This document shows, in pieces, positions 12,338 to 24,300 of a DNA stretch of 64,000 nt. The stretch spans positions 9,410,571 to 9,474,570 of the forward strand of contig NC_045151.1 of NCBI RefSeq assembly GCF_008831285.2, read 5' to 3'. The stretch comes from Nymphaea colorata (Eukaryota > Streptophyta > Magnoliopsida > Nymphaeales > Nymphaeaceae). Position 1 is the stretch's first letter; each line of letters begins with the position of its first letter. The notes under the pieces are model-generated. The model saw only the letters and a list, made by a program, of their open reading frames with translations, had not been told where the DNA came from and did not search any database. The translations under genes were made by a program, and so were the position numbers.

Positions 12338-15300
12338 CCGCCGTCGTCGCCGCCGTCGTCGCCGTCGTCGCCGCCGTCGTCGCCGCCGTCGTCGCCGTCG
12401 TCGCCGCCGTCGTCGCCGCCGTCGTCGCCGTCGTCGCCGCCGTCGTCGCCGCCGTCGTCGCCGCCGTCGTCGCCGTCGTCGCCGCCGTCGTCGCCGCCGT
12501 CGCCGCCGTCGTCGCCGCCGTCGTCGCCGTCGTCGCCGCCGTCGTCGCCGCCGTCGCCGCCGCCGTCGCCGCCGCCGTCGCCGCCGTCGTCGCCGCCGTC
12601 GTCGCCGCCGTCGTCGCCGCCGTCGCCGCCGTCGTCGCCGCCGTCGTCGCCGCCGTCGTCGCCGCCGTCGTCGCCGCCGTCGTCGCCGCCGTCGTCGCCG
12701 CCGTCGTCGCCGCCGTCGTCGCCGCCGTCGCGTCGTCGCCGCCGTCGTCGCCGCCGTCGTCGCCGCCGTCGTCGCCGCCGCCGTCGCCGCCGCCGTCGCC
12801 GCCGTCGTCGCCGCCGCCGTCGCCGCCGTCGTCGCCGCCGTCGCCGCCGTCGTCGCCGCCGTCGTCGCCGCCGTCGTCGCCGCCGCCGTCGTCGTCGCCG
12901 CCGCCGTCGCCGCCGCCGTCGTCGCCGCCGTCGTCGCCGCCGTCGTCGCCGCCGCCGTCGTCGCCGCCGTCGTCGCCGCCGTCGTCGCCGCCGCCGTCGT
13001 CGCCGCCGTCGTCGCCGCCGTCGTCGCCGCCGCCGTCGCCGCCGCCGTCGCCGCCGCCGTCTTCTTCCCTGAGCTCTGGTCGTGGGTAAGGAAGAGACGG
13101 TAAGAGGAAAGCGAAGGAGAAGAGAATGCGAGGGAGGAGGGACAGCGTCGGGCTCCTCTCGCGTGGGGCTAGGGTCCGGGTCTGGACCCTGACCCGACCC
13201 GCTCCGCCCAAACGCCGCGCGTTACAAAGGCCGTTGCTGATTTCTCACATATAAAATTATGGGTGGAGCCTGCATATACCCATATGCTTACCTTCCTGCC
13301 TTGCAGCTGACCCTCTACGGCTCTACCCTCATTAACTTGGGACTGAAAGATTTCTGATATGTAACACCAAACCATCAGAAGGAGTCTTTAGTAGATACAA
13401 AAGGAGGAGAAGAGGAATAGACTGCTCCTGCAAGAGAGAGAGAGAGAAGAAAGAGGGCAGCAGTCTTGATGCCTATCTCTTGTTATCATTATATACTGAT
13501 CACAATTTAGTGTACAAACAAAACACACAAAACAATATTGAAAATTACAAGTATGCCATCGCCCATGCGTGTGGTTAAGATGAGTCGGGTTGGGTCTGAT
13601 CTGATTAGGCCTGACCCATATCTTAACAGCCCCTTTCAAGTTGTGTATGAGGTTTGTTCATTGACAACTTGTTATTCAATTCCCTGAAATGATGCCCTAT
13701 GGGACCCTTGGTAAATAGATCAACCATTTTTTGAGACGTGGGTATATAAGTAGGAACAATTTCGTTTTCCTCAACCTTTTGGCGAATGAAATGTTGATCA
13801 ATCTCTATATGCTTAGTACAATTATGTAAGATAGGATTGAAAGCAATCTTGAGGCACTTTGGTTTGGTTATCACAAAATAGAGATGATTGGGCAATAGGA
13901 AGAGAGAGTTTCCTAAGCAGATGACACAACCATGAAGCTTGAGCGGCGCTGGTAACCATTGCCCTATATTCTGCCTTAGTGCTCGATTTGGCAACTGCAC
14001 ATTGTTTCCTGCTACTCCAACAAACAAGATTGGAGTTAAGAAAGATACAATAACCTAAAACTGATCATCTGTTATCTGGATCACCGGTCCAATCTGCATC
14101 AATATTGGTGAAAATGGTATGTCCATTCAAATAAGTTGCTGTTCTTGTATAGAGTCCATCCCCAAGAATAGCCTTAAGATAATGCAAAATACGTTTAGTA
14201 GCATCCATATGTCCTTCTGTGGGTGCGTGCATAAACTGAGAAACTTGATTCACTGGATATTCTATGTCTGGCCGTGTAAAGGTGAGATATTGCAACATGC
14301 CAATTCTACTTCGATAAAAACTAGGATTTGGATATGCATCACTCCAAACAGAAGCATTTAATTTTGCGTTGAGAACACTAGGAGTATTGATGAGTTTGCA
14401 ACTTGTCATACATGCTTTGTCCAATGTATCAAGAGTATATTTGTGTTGCATAAGAGTAAACATGTGACCCTTTCTATCAAGCTCGACACCCAAAAAATAC
14501 GGTAGTTCACCGAGATCCTTTATTTTGAATTGTTGCTTCAAATACTTCCTTAACATGAGATATATGACATGAAGAATTTCTAGTGAGAACTATGTCATCT
14601 ACATATATGAGTAGCCAAGTTGTAATTTCACCTGAATGATATATGAATAAGGAATGATCAATGGAACTTCTGAGAAAATCAGCTTGCAATACATGAATAG
14701 AAAATCTATCGAACCATGAGTGAGATTCTTGCTTAAGCCCATATAGTGATCTTTGTAATTTACACACCCATTTGGTTGGATCATTAGTGGCATTACTTGG
14801 AGATTGTTTCATGTATTTTCTTCTTTCATAAAACCGCGGAGAAAAACATCTTTAACATCCAATTGATATAAAGTCCATCCATGTGAGACTGCTAGAAAAA
14901 TGACAACCCGTATTGTTCCCATCTTGACAACTGGACAGAAAGTCCCATCATAATCTTTCCCGTACTGTTGAGTGAAGCTTCTAGCCACAAGACGAGCCTT
15001 ATGTCTATCAATACTTCCATTGGGTTTATATTTGAATTTGTAAACCCATTTTGAACCCACTACATTTTTATTATCTGGACGAGGAACAATCGCCCAAGTT
15101 TGACATTCGTTTAGAGCGACCATTTCTTCATTCATCCAATACTTGTTCTTGCATGCGTGTTCATAACATTTTGGCTCTACCCCTTTGCTCAATTTTCTAT
15201 CAATAGGGTGTCGCACACGTTCTGATCTACGTGGGCAAGTGATGATAGTTTCTAAAGCGGTTGCTTGAAGCCTGGAACTGATTGTCGAGTATGTACTATT

Positions 15301-18300
15301 TTTTCCTGAACACTGATTAGGCGAAGACGGTGCTGGTTGTTTGAGGAGGTGGAGACGTGCTGTCCATCTGAACATTTGAGGCTGCCTCAGAATCATTTAT
15401 TTATAATTTTGTAACTATGTGTGTGTGGTATGCATCATCTCCTTGGCCTAATATTTTAGCACTCAACCATGAATCATATCTATTATTGCTTGTATTGAAT
15501 ATCGCATATGGCTTGTGCTCATCAAAAACATGTCGTGAAATATGCACACGTCCACAAATCTGCACATAACAACTAGATCTTGAAATTTATTTTTCAAGGA
15601 AACATCAACATAAACATAACAGATGCATCCAAAAGCATGTAGTTCATCATAATTTGACTGTTTTTGATGTAAAATAAAGAATGGAGATTTTCCTTCAAGT
15701 ATGGATAGTGGCAGTCGATTAATAACATGAACAATAGTATGGAAGACTTCAGTCCATAAATTCATGGGCAGATCTGTGTTATACATCATACTTAGAACAC
15801 TTTCAACCATGTGCCTATGCTTTCTTTCAGCAATACCATTCTGTTGTTGTGTTGTGTGTGGACAGGAAATCTGTCTACTGATCCCATGATTTATAGTAAA
15901 TACTCAGTAAATTCGTTTGAAATGAACTCACCACCACCCTTCACATTGGAAATCCATAATATTACTAGAATATTTATTTTGGACTAAGGCATGAAATTGA
16001 GTGAACAAGCGAAAAACCTCTAATTTTCTTTTTATGAAGTGAATCCATGTGTAACGTGAATAAGAATCAATGAAAACAACATAATATTTGCTCCCGGAAG
16101 AAGAAGAAATAAAAACAGGCCCCCAAACATCAGAATATATGGTATCAAATAACTTCGAAGCTCGCTTATTTATTGATTGGAAAGGAAGAACATGACTCTT
16201 ACAAATATGACAACTTGAGCACATGCTAGACTCGTTGATTGGACTTAGACTGGACTTATGTAATAGTTCGTCTGCAACAAGACTTTGAATGAAAGACAAG
16301 ACTACAATGGGCTAAACGACCATGCCAATGAATGACTTGTCATACTCTGTAATATTGACTTTACTATGACTAGGAAAAGATGAATCTGAAACACATGACT
16401 TGGACACCTTTGGAGCTTCTTCAATGACGTACATGTCTCCTTTGCGAATACCCTCAACGAACGTCTTCTTGGTTCGAGCATCCTTGACATAAACAGAAGG
16501 AGGAGTAAACTCAACAGAAGAATGAGTATCATCAATAAGCTTTGACACGGAAATGATATTTTTCTTGACGTCTAGAACAAGAAGAACATTCTTTAAAGGT
16601 ATGGAGGAATGAACCATGGATATGTGTGCATTTTCAATATGAGATATTTTGTGATGGGAACCATCTTCTGTGAAAATTGAGCCTATAGTTAAACAACAGA
16701 GAGCACTAGAGAGCTTACCTGCATCATCAGTCACGTGAGCTGTGGTACTAGAATCCACATACCATTGTCCTTCTTCGTTTTGTTTAAGATTGACTTTGGA
16801 CAGAGCTATCATTAACATCTGCTGCACATTAGGAGGAATATTTGCTGCTGCTATCGTGTTCAACACAGTTGACCCTACTGCCTTATTGTCACGCCTGACC
16901 TGTTTTCCTTTATTTTGAGGGTTATGCCAACATTCTGACTTCACATGACCTATCTTATTGCAATAAAAACAAGTATTCTTCATGGTGCATTTGTGTTTGG
17001 TGTAGGAAGAATACTTCTCCCCATCCCTGCCTGTGTGTTCCAAACTTTAGGGCGACTTCCTTGCAAAACATAGGTGTCAGTGACCAACACATTATGACTA
17101 CCAAAATAAGGTAATTCTTGTCACTGTATACGACTTGCTTCATGCTGAATCAATTTTGCTTTCAAGTCTTAAAAGGGGGAAAAACAAGTAATACCTTTGA
17201 AGCAGTGCAGAAAATGTCAAAATCTGACACCAATCCACTCAGAGCTTGATGTACCTTGTCCTTGTCATTGACTAGGTGCCCTATGATTGCAAGCTAGTTG
17301 CTAACATTTTTGATTTCATGTATGTACTCCAAAACTGAGCGTGTTCGTCGCTTTATATTTTGAAATTGCCTCTTGAGTTATAGGAATCTCGCTTCTGATA
17401 CTTGAAAATACAAGGTAGTGAATACATTCTACAACTCAAGTGTTGAAAGATCATCATCAACACCTGCCAGAACTTCTTCAGATAATGTGGAGGTGATATA
17501 TGCAACAAGAGATTGATCATGAGTCATCCACGTCTCATATTCATGATTGATTTCTGCAATGGTTTCTTGAACTTGCCCTGCAACATTCTTCACCTCTCGC
17601 ATGATCCATTCCGGTAGCGCAGGTGTGGTGTCATTGGTATGTCCATAGAGATGGTGACTTTTGATGAAATGGACTATTTAACGTTTTCATGTCAAATAGT
17701 TTGTATCGTTTAGCTTTTGTGAGATGAATTGAGAGAGGAAACTGGACGACAAGATGGTGGAATTGCGATGGTGATCCATAGTTGCAGCAATCAAAAAACA
17801 AAGGGAAACCAAAATTTTGAGATTAAGTGTAGACGTCAAGGATTAGGGCAGATGATAGCTATCAGAAAATAGAGATAAAAATAGAAATTTGGGGATTAGG
17901 GCCGACGGTAGGAATTAGGGCAAATAGAGATAAAACAGAAAGTCTTGGGATTAGGGTAGACGATAGGGATTAGGGCAAACAGAGATAAAAACAGAAATTT
18001 TGGGATTAGGGCAGATGGCAGGGATTAGGGTAGAAAATAGAGATTTTAGGATTAGGGCAGAAATTAGAGATTCTTACCGGACATTCTCAGTGGCAAAACC
18101 TGCTCTGTTCCCTACCAGAGCATGGAAAGAGATTTCATGGGGACCCCCTTCGATAACTTTTGCATCATCCTGCATGATTGTCGTTGATTCGGTTCCTCCT
18201 TCGAATTCATCTGGTAGTTCATCTTCTTCTTCAACCAGATACATATGAAGTTTTCGACAAGTGTCGTCAGGTGTCCACAGTTGGTCACAGTGGAAGCAAA

Positions 18301-21300
18301 TTCTCCGACGCGCTTCTCCTTGATCTGTTTTGGCGTGAGGCGACTAACCACTTGACGTCCCATTTGGTTCGGCTTCTGAGTAGCTACAGGTGCTGCGGCT
18401 GCCCGTGCACGTAGGGTGGTCTGACACTGGTTTCTCTTTGAGTATGTGATCTGACTGCCATAGATCAGTCTGCATTGCTTTTCCTCCACCAGCCTCGCCA
18501 ATTCCAAACATTCGCGTAGGTTTTTGGGCTTGGCCTCCTGGACCTCAATGTGCAGATCGTCTCGATGTCCCCCACATTCACAAGATGACTGGCTAGCTCA
18601 TGAGGTTGGTACACTTCACGAGTGCACCCACACCTCCAATTGCCTCCACACGAGGTCTACACATAACATTAACAGTCATAGCTAGCCGTCATACAATACG
18701 GGTACAACTACCCTCCAATTCATCCATTTGCATCATTGCCCACGGCAATGTGTATGCAACAAAATACAACATTCACATCAATTATCACATCAATCACATC
18801 TTTGGAAAACTTAGCCAAACCATAGAGAGTAGTCTCGATCTGCGATTGGCTCGTAGCTGTCCTATGCAGTTATCATTCTAGGATGCTTTCTAATGCACAA
18901 TTGGGGTCGAGGAGACACTCGACTCGATACTCCACCTCATCTGTCCTAAACAGTTATCAATTCTAGCATGAACATGCAAATGCGTCACATTTTCAAAACA
19001 AACTACTAATAGTCTTTCAAAACAATTCATATCATATATCAAATCATGCGCATGCATACACATACATTCATTCACAAAACAGTCAATCAATTCACATCAC
19101 AATCCTAGGATCCCACAATCCTAGGAATACACATTCACACATTCGCCCCAGGCAGGGATTTGCCTGGAATGCCGCCATACCTATGGCGCGCTCACAAAAC
19201 TCTTCAAAATGCCTCGAGCTTCGAATATGGTAGCTCAAGGTCGACGGGACGAGCCCGATGTACCTGCAGACATAAACAAGAGATAAGATTTCTACTAATT
19301 AGCTTATCGATCCAAACAAATATAAAACAAAATCATTGAGGCACATGTCATCACCTCAAGAAGGTGTCGACGGGTAGTGTCGACCTACAAGCCCTCTAAT
19401 AGGCCACTTCCCAACTTCTTGCCGTTGCCACCAAACATCAAAACCCAATGCTTCGATCAATCCATCCTTAACACACTCTCACATGCTTTCTATAGTTAAA
19501 GCGTCTTCCCCACAAATATTCCCAATTTACATGATCTTCTCCAACTAACACCGCAATACACCCGTTGACAAAAGCTTGTGCCACATGCTCATCAAAACGA
19601 TTCTAAATCTTCTCACCCACATCAAATCTCTACCATGCTTCCCTATTGCTTTGAAAATCAACACCTCAAGCTTAAAAGATCAATATATACATGAATCATC
19701 GCTCTCCAACATAATCCTAAACCTTCCCCAAAAAGCCAAGTCGCTAACATGCCTCCCTAAACATCAAATTCTAACTTCTATCATGCTCAAATAATAATTA
19801 ATCATGCTCAAACAATAATTATACATGCTCTAACAGAAAATATTCTACAATTTAGGTTTCATTTAGCCTTGCTCACCTCAAATTTAGTGTCCAAACTGCT
19901 GCAATGTTCTTGGCAGCCGCCTCAAGCGTTCGATCAAGTGCCAAAGCCCAAAATTGATCGCTGCCACCACTAGTAACACCTTCTAATCGCTGTTATGAGG
20001 AAAAGAACACGTCCCCCAAGCTAGAATCCTATCAAACAATGATAAAATCAGTGAGGAAGATTGCTCGGTTGGGGAAAATGAGAAAAACAATCAGAAAATG
20101 GGGAGAGACAGCTCAAGTAGGGAGCGTGTGGGCAGGGAGAGACGCTGACAGAGGGAGGCGGGCAGAGGAGAGAGAGTGGGAGAGACGAGAGGGACGAGAA
20201 TGTGTTGAAAAGGGAGAGGCAGACAGAGAGGACGGAAGAGCGTGCGTGAGTGAGGGAGTGAGAGCTCGAGCAGAGTGGGAGAGGAAAAGAAGAATCGTGC
20301 GAGCAGAGGGAGGGCACTGGCGAAGAGGAGAGGAGGCGGTGCAAGAAGGAGGAGGTGAAGAAAGAAGAGGAAGGAGGAGGCGGAGTGAAGTTAGAAGTCT
20401 CACCTGAGCACCGCCGCCGCCGTTCTCGTTGCCGCCCAGCACCTCCGTCGTGTTCTTCTTCCTTGCGCTGGCACGAGAGGCAATAGAGGGGGGTCTGTGA
20501 GGAAGACGAGGGAGAAGAGGGAAAGACGAGGGAGGAGAGGGCGTCGGGCTCACACGCGGGTGGAGCTTGGGTCCGGGTCTGGACCCTGGCTCGACCCAAC
20601 CTGCATATGCCGAGCGTTACATCCTACCCTCCTTAAAGAAAATTTCGTCCTCGAAATTTAGATCATACCTCACTGGAAGAACAGATGTGGGTACTTCTTT
20701 CGCATATCCTCATCAAGTTCCCATGTGCTCTCCTTCAACCCATGGTGTTGCCATTCCAACCTTACTAAAGGAATTCTCTTCGTACGAAACACTTGCTCTC
20801 TTTGATCCACAATTCTAATAGGCTTTTCTTCCATTGTCAAATCATCTTGCACCTGAATACCTTGAAAATCAATCACATGCGTAGGATCTGGTACGTACTT
20901 TCGAAGCAGAGAAACATGAAAAACATCATGAACATGACTCAAATTAGGTGGTAGTGCCAATCGGTATGCCACCTCTCCTATCTTCTCTAAGATTTCAAAA
21001 GGTCCAATGAACTTCGGGCTCAACTTTCCCTTAACACCAAATCCACCAAATCGAAAAACACCTTTAGTAGGTGAAATATTCAAGAACACATGATCACCAA
21101 CCTCAAAAGCCAACTCTCTACGTCAAATGTCGACATAGCTTTTCTGTTTACTCTGAGCAGTCAACAACTTTTTCCTTATCAATTGCACTTGGTCGGTGTA
21201 GTGTTGTAATACTAAAGGGTTTTCAATCTTGCCATCACCCAAGTCGGTCCAACAAGTTGGCGATTTGTACGGCCTTCCATACAAAGCCTCAAAAGGTGAC

Positions 21301-24300
21301 ATCCCAATACTAGAATGGTAACTGTTATTATACGCAAATTTTGCCAATTTCACATGTTTATCCCATTCTCCTTTCCACTCTAAGACACATGCACGCAACA
21401 TATCCTTTAAGGTTTGAATGGTCCTCTCAGATTGCCCATCAGTTTGGGGGTGGAACGCTGTGCTCAGCTTAAGCTTAGTACCGAAAGCCTTCTGCAATTG
21501 TCCCCAAAACCTAGAGGTAAAACGTGGATCCCGATCCGCAATGATAAACTTTCGCACTCCATGCAATCTTACTATCTCGTCAATATATAACTCTGCGAGA
21601 CTTTCTAAGGACTGACTGATTCTTATTGGCAGAAAATAAGCGGACTTCGTAAGTCGATCAACAATCACCCATATGGCATCATGTTGTCTTCTAGTGTGAG
21701 GCTAACCTACCACAAAATCCATCGGAATGTCTTCCCATTTCCACACTGGTATATCAATTATTTGCAACAAGCTTCCTGGCCGTTGATGCTTTGCTTTGAC
21801 CCGCTGACAAACTAAGCACTTTGCTACATATTCTGCAATTTCACGCTTCATTCCAGGCCACCAGAAATTTCTTTTCATATCCTGAAACATCTTTGTGCTG
21901 CCAGAGTGTATAGAAAACTTAGATTTGTGAGCTTCATCAAGCAACTGACGCTTAACCCCTTCATCTCTAGGGACCCACAACCTTCGTCGAAACCACAGTG
22001 AACCATCTTTATCGTGATGCCAAAGAGAATCTACCTTCTTACATTCTTCCATGTTCTTAGCAAATTCCGGATCTTCCTTTTGCTTCAATACAAGCTCTTC
22101 CAGCAAAGGATGTCATATCAAAGCCGTCATTGTTGCTTTGTCCTCACTACAAAGGTAAGGCTGCCATGCTATCACATCTTGCAACAATGTCCATGAACGA
22201 GTCAACATACTGCACACAGATTTAGATACTTTTGAGAGAATATATACTTCAATGACTTGTGATCTGTAAACACCTCAAATATTGCACCATAGAGATACTG
22301 CCTTCATATTTTCAATGCAAACACAACCGCTTCCAACTTCAAATCATGAGTGGGATAGTGTTGCTCATGTACCTTCAACTGTCTTGATGCATAAGCCACA
22401 ACACGGTCATGTTGCATCAACACACAACCATAACCAATTCCTGATGCATCGGTGTACACCACAAAACCAGAATGACCTCATGGAAGCGTCAGAGTAGGGG
22501 CAGTAGTAAGCTTGTCCTTCAGAGTTTGAAAACTCTTCTCAGATTTTTCATTCCAAACAAACTTCACTCATTTTCTCAATAGCTTAGTCATGGGCGTAGC
22601 TATTTTCGAAAAGTCTGGTATGAACCTGCAATAGTATCCTGCCAATCCCAAAAAGCTTCTAACCTCAGTTACACCGCACGGCGTCCTCCAGTCCTATACA
22701 GCCGACACCTTAGCCGGGTCGACAGATACTCCATCCTTTGAGATTACATGACCCAGAAAGTTTACCTTCTCTAGCCAAAATTCACATTTTGAGTATTTGG
22801 CGTAAAGCTTATGCTTGCGCAAAAGACCTAACACACTTCTCAAGTGATCTTTATGCTCTGTTTCACTCTCTGAGTATACCAAAATATCATCAACAAAAAC
22901 AATAACAAATCGATTCAGGTAGTCTTGGAACACCTGATTCATGAGGTCCATAAACGCTGCGAGAGCATTGGTCAACCCACAAGGCATGACCCTGAATTCA
23001 TAACGCTCATATCTAGTTCGAAAAGCAGTCTTAACAACATCTTCCTCCCGTATCAAGAGTTGATGATAACCTGTCCTCAGATCGATCTTGGAGAATACCT
23101 TTGCATTCTTGAGTTGATCAAACAAGTCTTCAATTCTTGGAAGCAGATACTTATTCTTGATGGTGACTTGATTCAACATGCGGTAATCGATACACAAACG
23201 CATTGTTCCATCCTTCTTCTTAACAAACAACACAGGTGCTCCTCAAGGTGACACACTAGGTCGGATGAAACCCTTGTTTAAGAGCTCTTGCAATTGCTTC
23301 TTCAATTCTCCTAACTCTGCTGGTGCCATTCGGTATGGTTCCTTAGAAATAGGAGTTGTCCCTGGTGACAACTCTATCTTGAATTCCACTTCTCGTGTTG
23401 GGGGCAAACTTGACAGTTCCTCAGGAAACACATCAGGGTACTCACTCACAACGACAACATCTTGCAACCTCACTGGTTCGGTCTCATTGGTCAACACATT
23501 GACCAAGAAAGCAACACTTCCATTTTCTATCAAATGTTTAGCTTTCAAAGTAGACACCATTATCTTATCAGTCCGACTAGCTTTACGAGCATGGAATTCC
23601 ACAGGTTGCATCTCATCAGTTAACAATCGTATCTGTTTCTTCCTACAATCTATATTAGCATAATGCACATATAACCAATCCATGCCCAAAATTACATCGA
23701 ACTCACTGAGACTCATGATCACCAACTGTGTAGGTAAGTGATGTTGATGAATCTCCACATCCACATCAGGTAGATACTCGCTACATGACTCTTGAGCATG
23801 CATAGGGCTAACAACTTTTAAACATATGGCATCTTCCTAGCCGACACTTCTAGTGAAGTAGCAAATCGACTAGATATAAAAGAATGAGTGACCCCTGCAT
23901 CAAACAACACTCTAGCAATATGAGAACCATTCAACGAGGTCGTGTGCCTGAAGCTCTTCCACAGTAGTCGCATAGACACGTCCAGTTGTCTGTCGCACGT
24001 TAGAAGGACCAGCCTTAGGCTTCTTCAACTCTCTTTCTTTTTTTAAGGGGCAATCTTTGATGAAGTGCCCCATCCCTCCACAGTGTAAGCAAGCTCCGAT
24101 CTCTCGATAGCACGGCTTCCCGGGGTGCACACGTGAGCAAGTGGGGCACTTCGGTGAGGTCGGAGAGGCCACTGACCCCTGAGTGGTCTCACTGCAGTTT
24201 GGCCTGTTCCGCTTGAATGTTCTGTCATCACGCCTCTCATAAGGCCTTGTCATGCCTGCAAAGTGTTGGTGCTTGACCTGCGTTCGCCCACCGTGTGATT

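Larger units (their letters stand above)
9283..13226 (-). mobile_element. Solo LTR of a Tekay/Del-like gypsy family
   Basis: The LTR starts TGTCACACCCC and ends CGCGTTACA on the + strand, the same termini as the LTR of element B. Large parts (for example 9900-10560 and 10790-11070) match element B LTR sequence by eye. It is flanked by the 5-bp direct repeat AAGGC at 9278-9282 and 13227-13231, and there is no internal region, which defines a solo LTR left by LTR-LTR recombination. At 3944 bp it is longer than the 2.5-kb LTR of element B. The difference is due to a GCC/GTC tract of about 1 kb and an extra segment of about 400 bp near 9340-9780. It interrupts the protease of element A. Confidence 0.88.
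13360..17815 (-). mobile_element. Ty1/copia retrotransposon, 5' LTR not found
   Basis: On the minus strand the order is gag, protease, integrase, RT and RNase H, as in Ty1/copia. A 269-bp 3' LTR lies at 13360-13628 (TG..CA ends on the minus strand: TGTTAAGA .. GGTGTTACA). It is preceded by a polypurine tract TTGAAAGGGGC (13629-13639, complement). No matching 5' LTR and no initiator-Met primer binding site are visible to the right, so the 5' end is lost or replaced. The right limit is uncertain; a minisatellite follows. The element lies between the protease and gag parts of element A. Confidence 0.85.
4580..18576 (-). mobile_element. Ty3/gypsy element A, broken into pieces by later insertions
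   Basis: Read on the minus strand, the order is gag (18576 to about 18066), protease (13359-13232 and 9282-8860), reverse transcriptase (8853-8602 and 7608-7116), RNase H (7106-6978 and 6568-6214) and integrase (6101 to about 4820). This protease-RT-RNaseH-integrase order defines Ty3/gypsy. Three later insertion types split it: two TIR elements, one solo LTR and one copia element. The 5' LTR and N-terminal gag are not found. The sequence at about 4580-4820 may be the 3' LTR or non-coding end, but I could not fix TG..CA boundaries. It has many stops and frameshifts and cannot be active. Confidence 0.85.

Noticed and set aside
11839-13211. Four very long open frames encoding Ala/Val, Ser/Pro, Arg and Asp/Gly/Thr strings
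   Set aside because: They arise because a GCC/GTC tract contains no stop codon in any of these frames. They have no complex sequence beyond the tract and sit inside an LTR.
17836-18065. Interstitial telomere tract
   Set aside because: The words are GATTAGGG separated by other sequence, not contiguous TTTAGGG units, so a true telomere remnant is not supported.
20039-20599. Glu/Arg-rich and Ser/Pro-rich open frames on both strands (also 27278-27877)
   Set aside because: They lie in the GA-rich part of the element B LTRs, occur in both LTR copies and are explained by purine-rich composition.
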